Assembly (NCBI GenBank): GCA_036397635.1
Contig: DASWIP010000106.1
Location: 1 to 51,937, forward strand
Length of the DNA: 51,937 nt
Direction of reading: 5' to 3'
DNA from: DASWIP01 sp036397635
GTDB taxonomy: Bacteria > Actinomycetota > AC-67
Made by a program: the position numbers and the translations under genes. Shown in pieces: positions 17,581-25,755 of this stretch; positions within the stretch are counted from its first letter, which is position 1; every line of letters starts with the position of its first letter. The notes beneath the pieces are model-generated. The model did not search any database. It was not told the origin of the DNA and worked only from the letters and a program-made list of their open reading frames with translations.

Positions 17581-19245
17581 ATGCGCGAGCGGATCAGCTT
17601 CTCCTCGCCTCCCTGGGCGGAGCGGCGCCGCGTGCTGATCAGCGAACGGCACACGCTGAACTACGCGAACTTCGTGCCCCGCATGTGCGACCTGTACGGC
17701 GACCGGACCGCGTTCGTGGTCGACCACCCCATCAGCTATCCCGGGTTCGAGGGCTCGGTCCTGTCCTACCGGGACGTGAACCGGATCGTGTCGCGTATGG
17801 CGGGCGCGCTGCGCGCGCTCGGCGTGAGTCGGGGCGACCGGGTCGGACTGATCACGATGAACCGGGTCGAGATGGCGTTCTGCAACTTCGCCTGCGCGCG
17901 CATCGGCGCCCTGCCGGTCCCGATGAACTTCATGCTCCGGCCCAACGAGATCGAGCACATCGTGGACAAGGCCGGGATCGAGCTGCTCGTCTGCGACCCG
18001 GACGTGTTCCATGGCACGATCGCTGATCCGTCTGCCGTGCCCAACGTGAAGACGTGGGTCATGATCGACTGCGACGACGCGCCGCCGGGCATCGTGTCGA
18101 TGCGCCACCTCATGACCGACCAACCCGACCACGTCGAGCCCGTCGAGCCCGCGTCCCCCAAGGACACCGCCTTGCTGTTCTTCACCTCCGGCACCACCGG
18201 GTTCCCGAAGGGCGCGATGCTCTCGCATGCGGCCACGATGGTGCATGTGCAGGCCGACGCGCGCAAGGGCGCGCTGAGGCCCAAGCAGCCCGAATGGGTG
18301 GCGCTGGCGGTGATGCCGGTCGCGCACGCGGCCGGATACGCGATGATGCTGCTCAACCTGGCGATCGGCAACGTCACGTACTTCCTGTCCAAGTTCGATC
18401 CGCAGGCGATCTTCGAGGCGGTCGAGCGCGTGCGCCCTGCCATCTTCAGCGGCACGCCGACGATGTTCCGGATGCTGCTCGACGCGGGCGCGGCGAAGGT
18501 GGACTGGTCCAGCATCCGCATCTTCGGCGGCGGCGCCGACGCGTTCGACGACGACCTGGTTCACACCGTCCGCTTGCTGGCATCGAGGCGAGGCCCGTTG
18601 TCCACGCGACGGTTGCCGTGGTTCATCCGCGGGTACGGCATGGCGGAGGCGAACTCATTCGTCGCGCAATCGCCCCCGTTCGAGGCGGGCGACAACTGCT
18701 GCGGCTGGGTGCGCAAACCCGTCGAGTACCGCCTGGTGGACGAGGACGGCAACGACGTCCCGAAGGGGCAGGCGGGCGAGCTGCTCATCCGCGGCCCGAA
18801 CGTGACCACCGGGTACTGGAACGATCCAGAGGCGACCGCGCAAGCGATCGACACCGACGGCTGGTTCCACACCGGCGACGTCATGCGCCGCGGCAAGTGG
18901 GGGATGCTGTACTTCGTCGGCCGCTCGGGCGACATCATCAAGAGCGGCGGCTACAAGATCTCGGCCAACGAGATCGACCAGACCCTGTGCAAGCATCCCG
19001 ACGTCGTCCAGTCGGCGACCGTCGGCATCCCGCACGAGGTGAAGGGCGAGCGTCCGGTCAGCGCGGTCGTGCTGAAGCCCGGCGCCACGTCTACCCCGGA
19101 GGAGATCCTCGCGTGGGCGCGCGAGCGCATAGCCGCATACAAGTGCCCGCGCGCGATCGTCCCCGTCGAAGAGATCCCCATGACGTTCTCGATGAAGCCG
19201 AAGCGCATCGAGATCCGCGAGCAGCTGCGCCGCGAGCTGACATGA
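17581..19245 (+). CDS. long-chain-type acyl-CoA synthetase (AMP-forming)
   Basis: A 554-residue adenylate-forming ligase with the phosphate loop FFTSGTTGFPKGAMLSH (about residue 200), the segment RGYGMAEANSF, the DGWFHTGDVM motif, the hinge GRSGDIIKSGGYKISANEID and the C-terminal TFSMKPKRIEIR, where Lys for adenylation is expected (KPKR). It resembles FadD-type synthetases used for fatty, steroid or cyclic acids. The start directly follows the crotonase stop, and the gene overlaps the isochorismatase-like gene by ATGA. Confidence 0.92.
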   Translation: MRERISFSSPPWAERRRVLISERHTLNYANFVPRMCDLYGDRTAFVVDHPISYPGFEGSVLSYRDVNRIVSRMAGALRALGVSRGDRVGLITMNRVEMAFCNFACARIGALPVPMNFMLRPNEIEHIVDKAGIELLVCDPDVFHGTIADPSAVPNVKTWVMIDCDDAPPGIVSMRHLMTDQPDHVEPVEPASPKDTALLFFTSGTTGFPKGAMLSHAATMVHVQADARKGALRPKQPEWVALAVMPVAHAAGYAMMLLNLAIGNVTYFLSKFDPQAIFEAVERVRPAIFSGTPTMFRMLLDAGAAKVDWSSIRIFGGGADAFDDDLVHTVRLLASRRGPLSTRRLPWFIRGYGMAEANSFVAQSPPFEAGDNCCGWVRKPVEYRLVDEDGNDVPKGQAGELLIRGPNVTTGYWNDPEATAQAIDTDGWFHTGDVMRRGKWGMLYFVGRSGDIIKSGGYKISANEIDQTLCKHPDVVQSATVGIPHEVKGERPVSAVVLKPGATSTPEEILAWARERIAAYKCPRAIVPVEEIPMTFSMKPKRIEIREQLRRELT

Positions 19246-19850
19246 TCGATCTCCCTTCGCCGGGGGTGCTCGTCGTCGAGCTGCAGAACGACCTGTGCGC
19301 GCCCTCGCTGTGCGAGCAGCGCGGCCTCTCCGGCGCACTCGCGCGCGCCGTGCGTGACCGCGGCGTGCTCGAGACGCTGCCGCCGGTGCTGGCCGCGTGC
19401 CGCGCGCGCGGCCTCCCGGTGCTGTACGCGACCAAGGAACGTCACCCCGGCTTGCCGCAGCCGGCGTTCCCGCCGATCTACCGCGCCGGCGGTGACGAGC
19501 CGAAGCTCGTGCACGGCACGTGGGGCGCGCAGGTCGTGGACGCGGTCAAGCCCGAGGACGGCGACGTGCTGCTCCCCCGCTTCACATCGATCGACCCATC
19601 CCACGGCTCCGAACTGTGGGCCGTCTGCGAGCGGCTCGGCTTGCAGACGCTGATCGTCGCCGGCATCTCGACCTCGTTCGCCGTCGAGGGCACCGTCCGC
19701 GGCGCGGCGAACCGCGGCTACCGGGTCATCGTGCTCGAGGATTGCTGCGCCGGCGTGCCCGACGAGTGGCATCGGTTCAGCGTCGAACACATCCTGCCGT
19801 TGCTCGCCGAGGTCACCACGTCATCGGCGCTGCTGGGTTCACTCGGATGA
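19242..19850 (+). CDS. isochorismatase-like hydrolase with all three catalytic positions substituted
   Basis: A 202-residue cysteine-hydrolase-fold protein. Family members have Asp in VIDMQNDF, Lys before RYSAF, and Cys in GxxTxxCVxxT. Here the corresponding segments read VVELQND, LLPRFTSID and AGISTSFAVEGT, giving Glu, Pro and Ala. The fold is otherwise well kept (for example LGLQTLIVAGIST and RVIVLEDCCAG). It may therefore be inactive as an amidase, or use another chemistry. It overlaps both neighbours by ATGA within a four-gene coupled block, so it is expressed and not obviously decaying. Alignment is by eye. Confidence 0.82.
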   Translation: MIDLPSPGVLVVELQNDLCAPSLCEQRGLSGALARAVRDRGVLETLPPVLAACRARGLPVLYATKERHPGLPQPAFPPIYRAGGDEPKLVHGTWGAQVVDAVKPEDGDVLLPRFTSIDPSHGSELWAVCERLGLQTLIVAGISTSFAVEGTVRGAANRGYRVIVLEDCCAGVPDEWHRFSVEHILPLLAEVTTSSALLGSLG

Positions 19851-20659
19851 ACCGCTGGACCTTGAGCCTGCCGATGCGTCGCGAAGGCTTCGACGACCCA
19901 GGGTTCGTGCGCGAGGCCGCGCAGGCGGCCGAGGCGGCCGGGTGCTGGGGCATCACCGCGCCCGATCACATCGTCGCGCCGAACAAGTGGGCGCGCGCCG
20001 GCGGCGGTGAGCGCTGGCCCGACCCGTTCGTTCTGCTCGGCTTCATCGCAGGCGTCACGACCACGCTGCGGCTGATCACTCACATCATCGTGCTGCCCTA
20101 CCGGCATCCGCTCGCGGTCGCGAAGGCGATCGCGTCGTTGGATCGGCTGTCGGACGGGCGCGCGGTGTTGGGTGTCGGCAGCGGCTACCTGCGCGAGGAG
20201 TTCGAGATCCTCGGCGCCGACTTCGAGAACCGCGGCCGTGTCACCGACGAGGCGATCCGTACGATCCGCTCGTGCTGGACCGAGGGCGACATCCCCGGCT
20301 TCGACGCGCGCCTCGCGCCCCAGCCGGTGCAAGCCGGCGGCCCGCCCGTGTGGATCGGCGGCAACTCGCTACGCGCGCTGCGCCGGGCCGTCGAGCTTGG
20401 TGACTGCTGGGCGCCCTTCGACGTCACAGACGAGCAGCTGCGCACGGGCATCGCGCGCGCCGAGCAGCTCGGCCGCCGCGTCGAGATCGCCGCACCCCTC
20501 GGCCGCGTCCAACCGACGGACGGCGTCGAGGCCGTGCGCGCGCGCCTCGAGCAGCTCCAAGCCATCGGCGTGGACATCATCAAGATCGCCCTCGGCGGCG
20601 ACACCGGCGAGGAGTGGCTGACCAACTTCGCCTGGTTCGCCGACGCGCTCGGGCGATGA
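19847..20659 (+). CDS. LLM class F420-dependent oxidoreductase
   Basis: A 270-residue luciferase-like (beta/alpha)8 barrel protein. It starts MNRWTLSLPMRREGF and contains GITAPDHIVAPNKWA, TTLRLITHIIVLPYRHP, and the characteristic LSDGRAVLGVGSGYLREEF, followed by PPVWIGGNS. These features are typical of actinobacterial F420-dependent oxidoreductases rather than FMN monooxygenases, though the cofactor is inferred. It overlaps the isochorismatase-like gene and the DUF2332 gene by ATGA each, so the block 17581-21732 is translationally coupled. Confidence 0.88.
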   Translation: MNRWTLSLPMRREGFDDPGFVREAAQAAEAAGCWGITAPDHIVAPNKWARAGGGERWPDPFVLLGFIAGVTTTLRLITHIIVLPYRHPLAVAKAIASLDRLSDGRAVLGVGSGYLREEFEILGADFENRGRVTDEAIRTIRSCWTEGDIPGFDARLAPQPVQAGGPPVWIGGNSLRALRRAVELGDCWAPFDVTDEQLRTGIARAEQLGRRVEIAAPLGRVQPTDGVEAVRARLEQLQAIGVDIIKIALGGDTGEEWLTNFAWFADALGR

Positions 20660-21732
20660 CCGACGCCCTTGCGGCAGCGCAGGCTCGCCTGCGACGTTTC
20701 GGCGAAGCCGAGTGCCGCGGACACGCGCCGCTCTACGAGCAGCTCGCGGTCGCCGCGTCAGATGATCCTGAGGTCGCCGGACTGCTGCTCGCGGCCCCGG
20801 TTGCGCAACGACGTGGCACCACCTTCTTCGCGGCGGTCCACTACTCGTTGCTGCGCGAGCCGAGCCATCCGCTTGCGGCCTTCTACCCTTCGACCGGAGG
20901 CGACCCGACGACGGGTGATGCTTATCCGGCCTTCCGAGCGTTCTGCTTGGCGCGCGCCACAGAGCTGGGCGAGATCCTGGCGTCGCGTGCGACGCAGACG
21001 AACGAGGTTCGACGCTGCGCGGCGTTGCTGCCGGCGCTCGCGCCGATCGGCCGCGACGGACCGATCACCCTCATCGAGATCGGCGCGAGCGCAGGGTTGA
21101 ACCTATTGCTCGACCGATACCGCTACGACTACGGGCTGTCCGGAGCGCTCGGCGACCCCTCGAGCCCCGTTCTCATCGCGCCGCAGGTGCTGGGAGAAAC
21201 CCCGCCGCCCGTGCCGGAGGCGATGCCCGTGGTCGCTCAGCGGATCGGCGTCGATCTCGCGCCGGTCGATCTGCGGGATCCGGATGCGCGTCTCTGGCTG
21301 CGCGCGTGCGTCTGGGCCGAGCACCTCGAGCGCGCGGTGCTGCTCACGCGCGCTATGGACATGGCTATGACCGATCCACCGCGCGTGATCGCCGCCGACC
21401 TGCTCGAGGCGCTGCCGACCCTGACCGCCGACTCCGATCCGGCGACCGCCGTGTGCGTGATGAGCTCGAACGTGCTGCCTTATCTGTCGCAGGAGCAGAT
21501 CCGAACTCTGATCGCGCTACTCGACGAGATAGCCGCCGAACGAGAGCTGCATTGGCTATCCAGCGAGGGAATCGACTTGCGGTTCTCGTGGATCCCTTCG
21601 GCGGCCGAACCGTCCGTCTCGCCGTATGCGATGGCCGTCAACCGCAGCCGCTTCCATCGGGGAACGCGATCGGGCGAGCAGCTCGCTCACGCCGGCCCCC
21701 ACGGTGATTGGCTCCAGTGGGTCGGCACCTGA
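20656..21732 (+). CDS. DUF2332 family protein
   Basis: A 358-residue protein with the hallmarks of DUF2332: RFGEAECRGHAPLYEQLA, FFAAVHYSLL, ITLIEIGASAGLNLLLDRY and an acidic GVDLAPVDLRDPDARLWLRACVW. The EIGASAGLNL stretch resembles a SAM- or nucleotide-binding Gly-rich loop, but the biochemical role of the family is not established to my knowledge. The start is ATG 20656 overlapping the LLM stop. Its stop at 21732 coincides almost exactly with the fall in GC content that marks the island downstream. Confidence 0.85.
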   Translation: MTDALAAAQARLRRFGEAECRGHAPLYEQLAVAASDDPEVAGLLLAAPVAQRRGTTFFAAVHYSLLREPSHPLAAFYPSTGGDPTTGDAYPAFRAFCLARATELGEILASRATQTNEVRRCAALLPALAPIGRDGPITLIEIGASAGLNLLLDRYRYDYGLSGALGDPSSPVLIAPQVLGETPPPVPEAMPVVAQRIGVDLAPVDLRDPDARLWLRACVWAEHLERAVLLTRAMDMAMTDPPRVIAADLLEALPTLTADSDPATAVCVMSSNVLPYLSQEQIRTLIALLDEIAAERELHWLSSEGIDLRFSWIPSAAEPSVSPYAMAVNRSRFHRGTRSGEQLAHAGPHGDWLQWVGT

Positions 21733-21735
21733 CAT

Positions 21736-21837
21736 GTGGCTGAGCCGGAAGCAACGCTCGCGAAGCTCACCGTCCGGCGCGGGTCCTTTGATACGGATGC
21801 GCGTGTCGCTCAGCTCGATCACCGTTAACGTTTCGCC
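21736..21837 (-). other. short conserved coding segment (copy A of a repeated domain), out of frame with the propeller gene
   Basis: On the minus strand, in a frame different from the propeller gene that ends at 21767, the sequence encodes ELSDTRIRIKGP followed by DGELRERCFRLSH. This aligns without gaps to the segment at 24266-24358 (LDRICIWGP, GKLRKRCFELTN), with about 14 of 30 residues identical. Such similarity is unlikely unless both were coding. It stops at the DUF2332 stop codon. It could be a frameshifted extension of the propeller gene or the end of a separate lost gene. No family is recognised. Confidence 0.5.
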
Positions 21838-23218
21838 AAAGGAAGACGTCCAGGTCGCCATTGGTGTCATCGCTAACTAGGTTGCTCGCGTATGAAGTGA
21901 ACGCGACAGCCTGTCCACTCGCACTAATCGACGGCAGGTAGCTTCCGTTATTACCGGGCGAACCATCGTCTGCCTTGGAAATACGAGTTGTATGCCGAGT
22001 CAACAGGTCATGCAGGAAGACGTCTGACTGGTTATCCCGGCCCTCAGGCTCCGGCGGGTCGCTTGCGTCCTCTTCGACTAGGTCCTCTGCGAGCGAGTGG
22101 AACGCCACATATCGGCCGTCTGCAGAAATCGAGGGGCCGTAACTGTGGCCTTGGGGGTCCAGCGATGGCAAAGCGAGTGATCCAAAGCGACGATGTGAGT
22201 AAGAGACTGCTATCGTCGATTGATTGAGGCGGTCACGAACGTAGACGTTCCAGGATCCGTTCGCCGCGGTTGGTACCAAATCGATCGCATCGGATGTGAA
22301 GGCAAGGTAGCGACCGTCAGCTGAAAGCGAGGGCTGAAAACTTCCATAGGCGAGCCCTGATGCATCGCCATCATGGAAGCTTTCCGACTCTCTTGTCGTG
22401 GTCCGCTGAAGTCGATCGCGGACGAACACGTCGGGAAGGTCGTTGCCGTCCCGAGCTATCAGATTGGATGCGTCCGAGGAGAAGGCGACGTATCGTCCGT
22501 CAGCCGAGATCGAGGGCGAGTAGCTCGAGTCGTTTCCCTGCACGCCATCGGTTGATATGGAGACGATTTCCAGCGTAGATGGTGTGAACGTTTCACGAAC
22601 AAAGATGTCGGCATCTGGTTCACCACGAGGCTCAGTCAGATTTTGAGCACGCGACGTGAACGCTATCGCGTTGCCATCGCTAGATATGGACGCCTCTAAG
22701 CTCGCTGCGTAGTACGCCGACGGCTCGCCGGTAAAGGGATCGAAGCCGATCGCCTGCTCGCCAGAAGGAGAAACGGAGATCCGATGCGTCCGTCCGCTCA
22801 CGAGATCGTGAGCGAACACATCCGTGGCTCCGTTTGTGTCCTCCTGCACGAGGTTCGATGCGTCGGAAACAAACGCCACGATTCGACCGTCGCCTGAAAT
22901 CGTTGGCCCGAAGCTCGGCGCATTTCCCTCTTCTCCTTCAGACGAGACGGACACTCTCCTCGTGAGGCCAAGCAGCAGGTCGCGTACAAAGACATCACTC
23001 GATTTGTTCAGGTCAGACGCCACCAGGTTCGCCGCCTCCGAAACAAACACGACGAACCGGCCGTCAGCAGATAGAGCCGCGTGGCTGCTGTGTCCGTGTC
23101 CCTGCACATCCTCCGACCCCAGCGAGACCCGACGCACAGTGTAGGGCATGCCCGCGGTGGATGGCTCTGCCTCCCCGAAAAGGGCGAAGAGCAGACCTGC
23201 GGCGACGATCAACTTCAT
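21767..23218 (-). CDS. secreted TolB-like/WD40-type seven-bladed beta-propeller protein
   Basis: A 483-residue protein from ATG 23218 (GGAGG nine bases before). It starts with the signal peptide MKLIVAAGLLFALFGEAEPS. It then has seven tandem PD40-like blades, each with SxSxDGRxVAFxSxAxNL followed by DVFVRD, for example SISADGRYVAFSSDA and SLSADGRYLAFTSDA. It would act outside the cell, and propellers of this type usually bind proteins or glycans. The last 20 residues after DVFLWR look unlike the fold, and the neighbouring frame carries a conserved segment (21736-21837), so a frameshift near 21815 is possible. It is the last gene of the leftward island. Confidence 0.85.
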   Translation of the reverse strand: MKLIVAAGLLFALFGEAEPSTAGMPYTVRRVSLGSEDVQGHGHSSHAALSADGRFVVFVSEAANLVASDLNKSSDVFVRDLLLGLTRRVSVSSEGEEGNAPSFGPTISGDGRIVAFVSDASNLVQEDTNGATDVFAHDLVSGRTHRISVSPSGEQAIGFDPFTGEPSAYYAASLEASISSDGNAIAFTSRAQNLTEPRGEPDADIFVRETFTPSTLEIVSISTDGVQGNDSSYSPSISADGRYVAFSSDASNLIARDGNDLPDVFVRDRLQRTTTRESESFHDGDASGLAYGSFQPSLSADGRYLAFTSDAIDLVPTAANGSWNVYVRDRLNQSTIAVSYSHRRFGSLALPSLDPQGHSYGPSISADGRYVAFHSLAEDLVEEDASDPPEPEGRDNQSDVFLHDLLTRHTTRISKADDGSPGNNGSYLPSISASGQAVAFTSYASNLVSDDTNGDLDVFLWRNVNGDRAERHAHPYQRTRAGR

Positions 23219-23347
23219 CCTCGACACACCTCCACCACGGTTTCTCATGTGATTTCGACCGTGGGGTGTAGTTGCGTCGTGTCGCTCGGCACTTCCTGCA
23301 GAGAGGAGGCGAGTGCCGATAATGGGATTATCTCCAGCATCGGCACG

Positions 23348-24055
23348 TCACGACTCTATCGAAATATTTTCGATGCTGGCACGGATATCAGTCGTGACAT
23401 GCCCATTGTCGGGCAGCAGACCATCGAGACTGGCTACCGCATCTACACCCGCATGAATCTCGATCTGTCCCACGGGGATCATGGCGGTTCCGCGATCCAT
23501 GCGAACCAATAGCTCGTAACTCCCCGGCTCGCCCTGAGAGACATCCACGACTGCGGCAGCCGAACACGTGGAGCAGGCAGTGTGTCTGGTAGTCAGGATC
23601 AGCCTCAGTCGTCCGAATCCACTGACGTTTCCTGAGGGTGCGAGGCTGTTAATCATCCCGCTGTGTTGAACGACAGCCGACCCCAAGCGGAACCGCGCCC
23701 TAATCTCGAGGACCGAAGCTGGAGCGTCGAGCGTCCATGCGACACGAACAGCGGCATCGCCCCACGCTTGGGCGCGGCCCGGCAGCAGGCCGCCGGACAG
23801 AGAGGAGATGTTGAGAGAGACCGCGGTCGATCCTTCAACGGGATTGGCAACAGCCGAGTGTTGGCACTCCACGGGCGTGCCCGGATGGCAGTTTGACGCG
23901 GAAGAGCCCGAAGGAAATGGAGGAACCCACTCACGAGACTGCGCCTCGGCGCGGCCCGCTAAGGCAAGCAACATGAGGGTGATCGCAGCAAGACATAGCC
24001 AGACGCGGGAGAGCGGCTGTCCCCGCGACTGCAATACCGACTGTTGACCTATCAT
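23348..24055 (-). CDS. small secreted protein of unknown function
   Basis: A 235-residue protein from ATG 24055; the frame opens further upstream at GTG 24166, but the signal peptide (LSRVWLCLAAITLMLLALAG, cleavage near RAEAQS) would then be too far inside. The mature part has a short Cys-containing segment (SNCHPGTPVECQ), a predicted beta-sandwich body and a second Cys pair (TACSTCSAA). It looks like a small adhesion or carrier module. No family recognised. GC is lower than in the flanking metabolic genes. The 129 bp between its stop and the propeller start hold no other frame I can support. Confidence 0.7.
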   Translation of the reverse strand: MIGQQSVLQSRGQPLSRVWLCLAAITLMLLALAGRAEAQSREWVPPFPSGSSASNCHPGTPVECQHSAVANPVEGSTAVSLNISSLSGGLLPGRAQAWGDAAVRVAWTLDAPASVLEIRARFRLGSAVVQHSGMINSLAPSGNVSGFGRLRLILTTRHTACSTCSAAAVVDVSQGEPGSYELLVRMDRGTAMIPVGQIEIHAGVDAVASLDGLLPDNGHVTTDIRASIENISIES

Positions 24056-24169
24056 CTCGTCGAAGGATTCGTCAGCATCCAGCACAGTCCTTCCAGATGG
24101 CTGCAGAACGGGGAGGCCCGCTGCGCCGTGGCCATCATTGCGATCGCGGTGGAACTTCGATCCCACCCG

Positions 24170-24775
24170 CTAACCTTGGCTGATTTCGACTCGTAGCGCG
24201 ATAGATCCTCGATACAGAACCGTCACAAAGGTTCCCAAATCGAGCGACTCGTCAAGCCAAGTTTCATTCGTGAGTTCGAAGCACCGCTTCCTGAGCTTTC
24301 CGAAGGAATCCGGGCCCCAGATGCATATGCGGTCCAAATCCAGGTGGGTGACCGAACCCGGACGACGCTGCCTTCGTGGAGTCCGAAAGACTCCGGCGAC
24401 TCCAAAGCCGTCGAATACGTTCCCCCTCCTTGGGTACCCAGCATCTTCCCTGGCATCCATGGTCGCCCTTGCGATGGCTTGAAAAGGCCGAACCAGCAGT
24501 TCGAGCCATCTACCGATTCCCGCCCGGGTATTCGCCTTGGCCCCCCTTGCTTCAATACGTGAACTCGTCCTCGAAGACGAACGCCGTGTGTTCGACTCGC
24601 TGTCTAACCTGGGCTTCATCTTGCTCCATTGCGGCTTCGAGGGCGAAAGCGCCGGCAGTGCAGGCGACGTTGTACGGGGTGGGGCTAGGGCGCCACAGCC
24701 AGACAGGATAATGTAAAAGGCCACCTTCCATGGATCGACATCCTGCTTCGGGTCTGCCCCAGGTTCGGTTGACAT
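24170..24775 (-). CDS. hypothetical protein, probably frameshifted; carries copy B of the repeated domain
   Basis: The open frame encodes 201 residues. The N-terminus MSTEPGADPKQDVDPWK runs into a hydrophobic stretch (VAFYIILSGCGALAP), resembling a membrane anchor. The middle (about residues 35-75) is Ser/Pro/Arg-rich and looks like an out-of-frame reading. The C-terminal part again looks coding: LDLDRICIWGPDSFGKL, RKRCFELTNETWLDE and FVTVLYRGSIALRVE. It includes the domain also seen at 21736-21837. Another frame over the middle encodes the better peptide listed at 24552. I read this stretch as one or two genes broken by indels, in nature or in assembly. Function unknown. Confidence 0.4.
   Translation of the reverse strand: MSTEPGADPKQDVDPWKVAFYIILSGCGALAPPRTTSPALPALSPSKPQWSKMKPRLDSESNTRRSSSRTSSRIEARGAKANTRAGIGRWLELLVRPFQAIARATMDAREDAGYPRRGNVFDGFGVAGVFRTPRRQRRPGSVTHLDLDRICIWGPDSFGKLRKRCFELTNETWLDESLDLGTFVTVLYRGSIALRVEISQG
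24552..24731 (-). CDS. 59-codon frame with convincing protein character, overlapping the previous entry
   Basis: From ATG 24731 this frame encodes MEGGLLHYPVWLWRPSPTPY followed by a segment rich in Ala, Glu and Gln ending VFEDEFTY before the stop at 24552. The frame is open from 24872, and its upstream part (for example ESVDDIWALLSPVGLLELRG) also looks coding, yet no ATG, GTG or TTG lies before 24731. That suggests either a frameshift joining it to the N-terminus in the frame listed at 24170, or decay. Its composition matches neighbouring island genes. No family recognised. Confidence 0.4.
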   Translation of the reverse strand: MEGGLLHYPVWLWRPSPTPYNVACTAGAFALEAAMEQDEAQVRQRVEHTAFVFEDEFTY

Positions 24776-24903
24776 CCCGCCCGCGGAGTTCGAGGAGGCC
24801 TACTGGAGAAAGGAGAGCCCAGATATCATCGACGGACTCAAGCAGGAGAGCCTCCGATAAACTCGGGGCGATTCACCCCGTAGTATTGCACAAACAAGGG
24901 CGG

Positions 24904-25755
24904 TCAGTAGAGGTTGAGCAAGTAACCATCGATGTGCACGCTGGGAAGCAAGCCTGCGTACTCAAGGCGAAGGGATACCTCTGCAGGCCCCCTGAACGCT
25001 ATTGGAATGATCTCCCCGCCGGAGATCGCGTGCGACTCGTCCCGCGCTGAGTAGTGGAGGGATGAGCCACCTACTGCATCGACCATCATGTAGCCAAAGA
25101 ACATATCCTCAAGCATGAGGACATGACTCAGGCCAATTCCCAACCCGAGACCCGGGGCGCGAAAGTGAGCGCTTAGCGTCTCCCCTGATGAGTCAAAGTC
25201 GGATTGATCGAGTTGTACCGATTCCAGATCTGCCGACACAGGCTCGCAATCCGTTGCACCTAGGATTGTAACTATCGCGCTGTAGCTCCCGCCGCCAAGA
25301 CCAAAGGCGGCTATGTAGTAGTCTCCAGGATCGAGGATAAGGGGCATGCTTTCCACATGCCATATGAGAGGAACTGGAAGGCCACCCGTATTGGCTTCGA
25401 TGGTCTTGCCTTGAACCATAGCCTCAAGTCCCGGAGCCTGACCCCCCGTGCCGGTTATCTCGTATCCAACCACCGCCAGATCATGTGCTCTCATTAGCAG
25501 AAGCGCTCGGCTACCGTAGTACTCCTCCTGCGCTGTATCGAGTGGGTCACCCCAGTCCCCCAGTAGATGCGCCTCTACAACCGTGCCGCGATAGGGCACA
25601 GAGACATGCCAAAGCTCAGCGTGCGGCGAGAAGCTAGAGACGAGACATGATTCTGCGCCAAAGGCTTGCGTTGGAGCCACCGCGGCAACACAAAGCCATG
25701 CCAGCGTCATGACGCGCGTAGAGAGGCTGCCCATGTGCCTTGAGTTCGTGGTCAC
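24904..25755 (-). CDS. secreted protein of unknown function
   Basis: A 283-residue protein. GTG 25755 overlaps the stop of the upstream gene (GTGA), with AAGGAG nine bases before it, which decides the start over the ATG at 25734. The signal peptide is STRVMTLAWLCVAAVAPTQA with cleavage near FGAES. The body has two tandem beta-rich halves with few Cys (ESCLVSS, TDCEPVS) and motifs such as PGDYYIAAFGLGGGSYSAI that resemble PPC-like or pre-peptidase beta domains. It ends HIDGYLLNLY. It is coupled to the membrane-anchored protein above, so the two products probably act together at the surface. Confidence 0.75.
   Translation of the reverse strand: MTTNSRHMGSLSTRVMTLAWLCVAAVAPTQAFGAESCLVSSFSPHAELWHVSVPYRGTVVEAHLLGDWGDPLDTAQEEYYGSRALLLMRAHDLAVVGYEITGTGGQAPGLEAMVQGKTIEANTGGLPVPLIWHVESMPLILDPGDYYIAAFGLGGGSYSAIVTILGATDCEPVSADLESVQLDQSDFDSSGETLSAHFRAPGLGLGIGLSHVLMLEDMFFGYMMVDAVGGSSLHYSARDESHAISGGEIIPIAFRGPAEVSLRLEYAGLLPSVHIDGYLLNLY

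Noticed and set aside
23358..23374. Palindrome ATCGAAA TAT TTTCGAT as a possible terminator
   Set aside because: It lies within the last codons of the secreted-protein gene, before the stop at 23348, and has only seven base pairs per arm.
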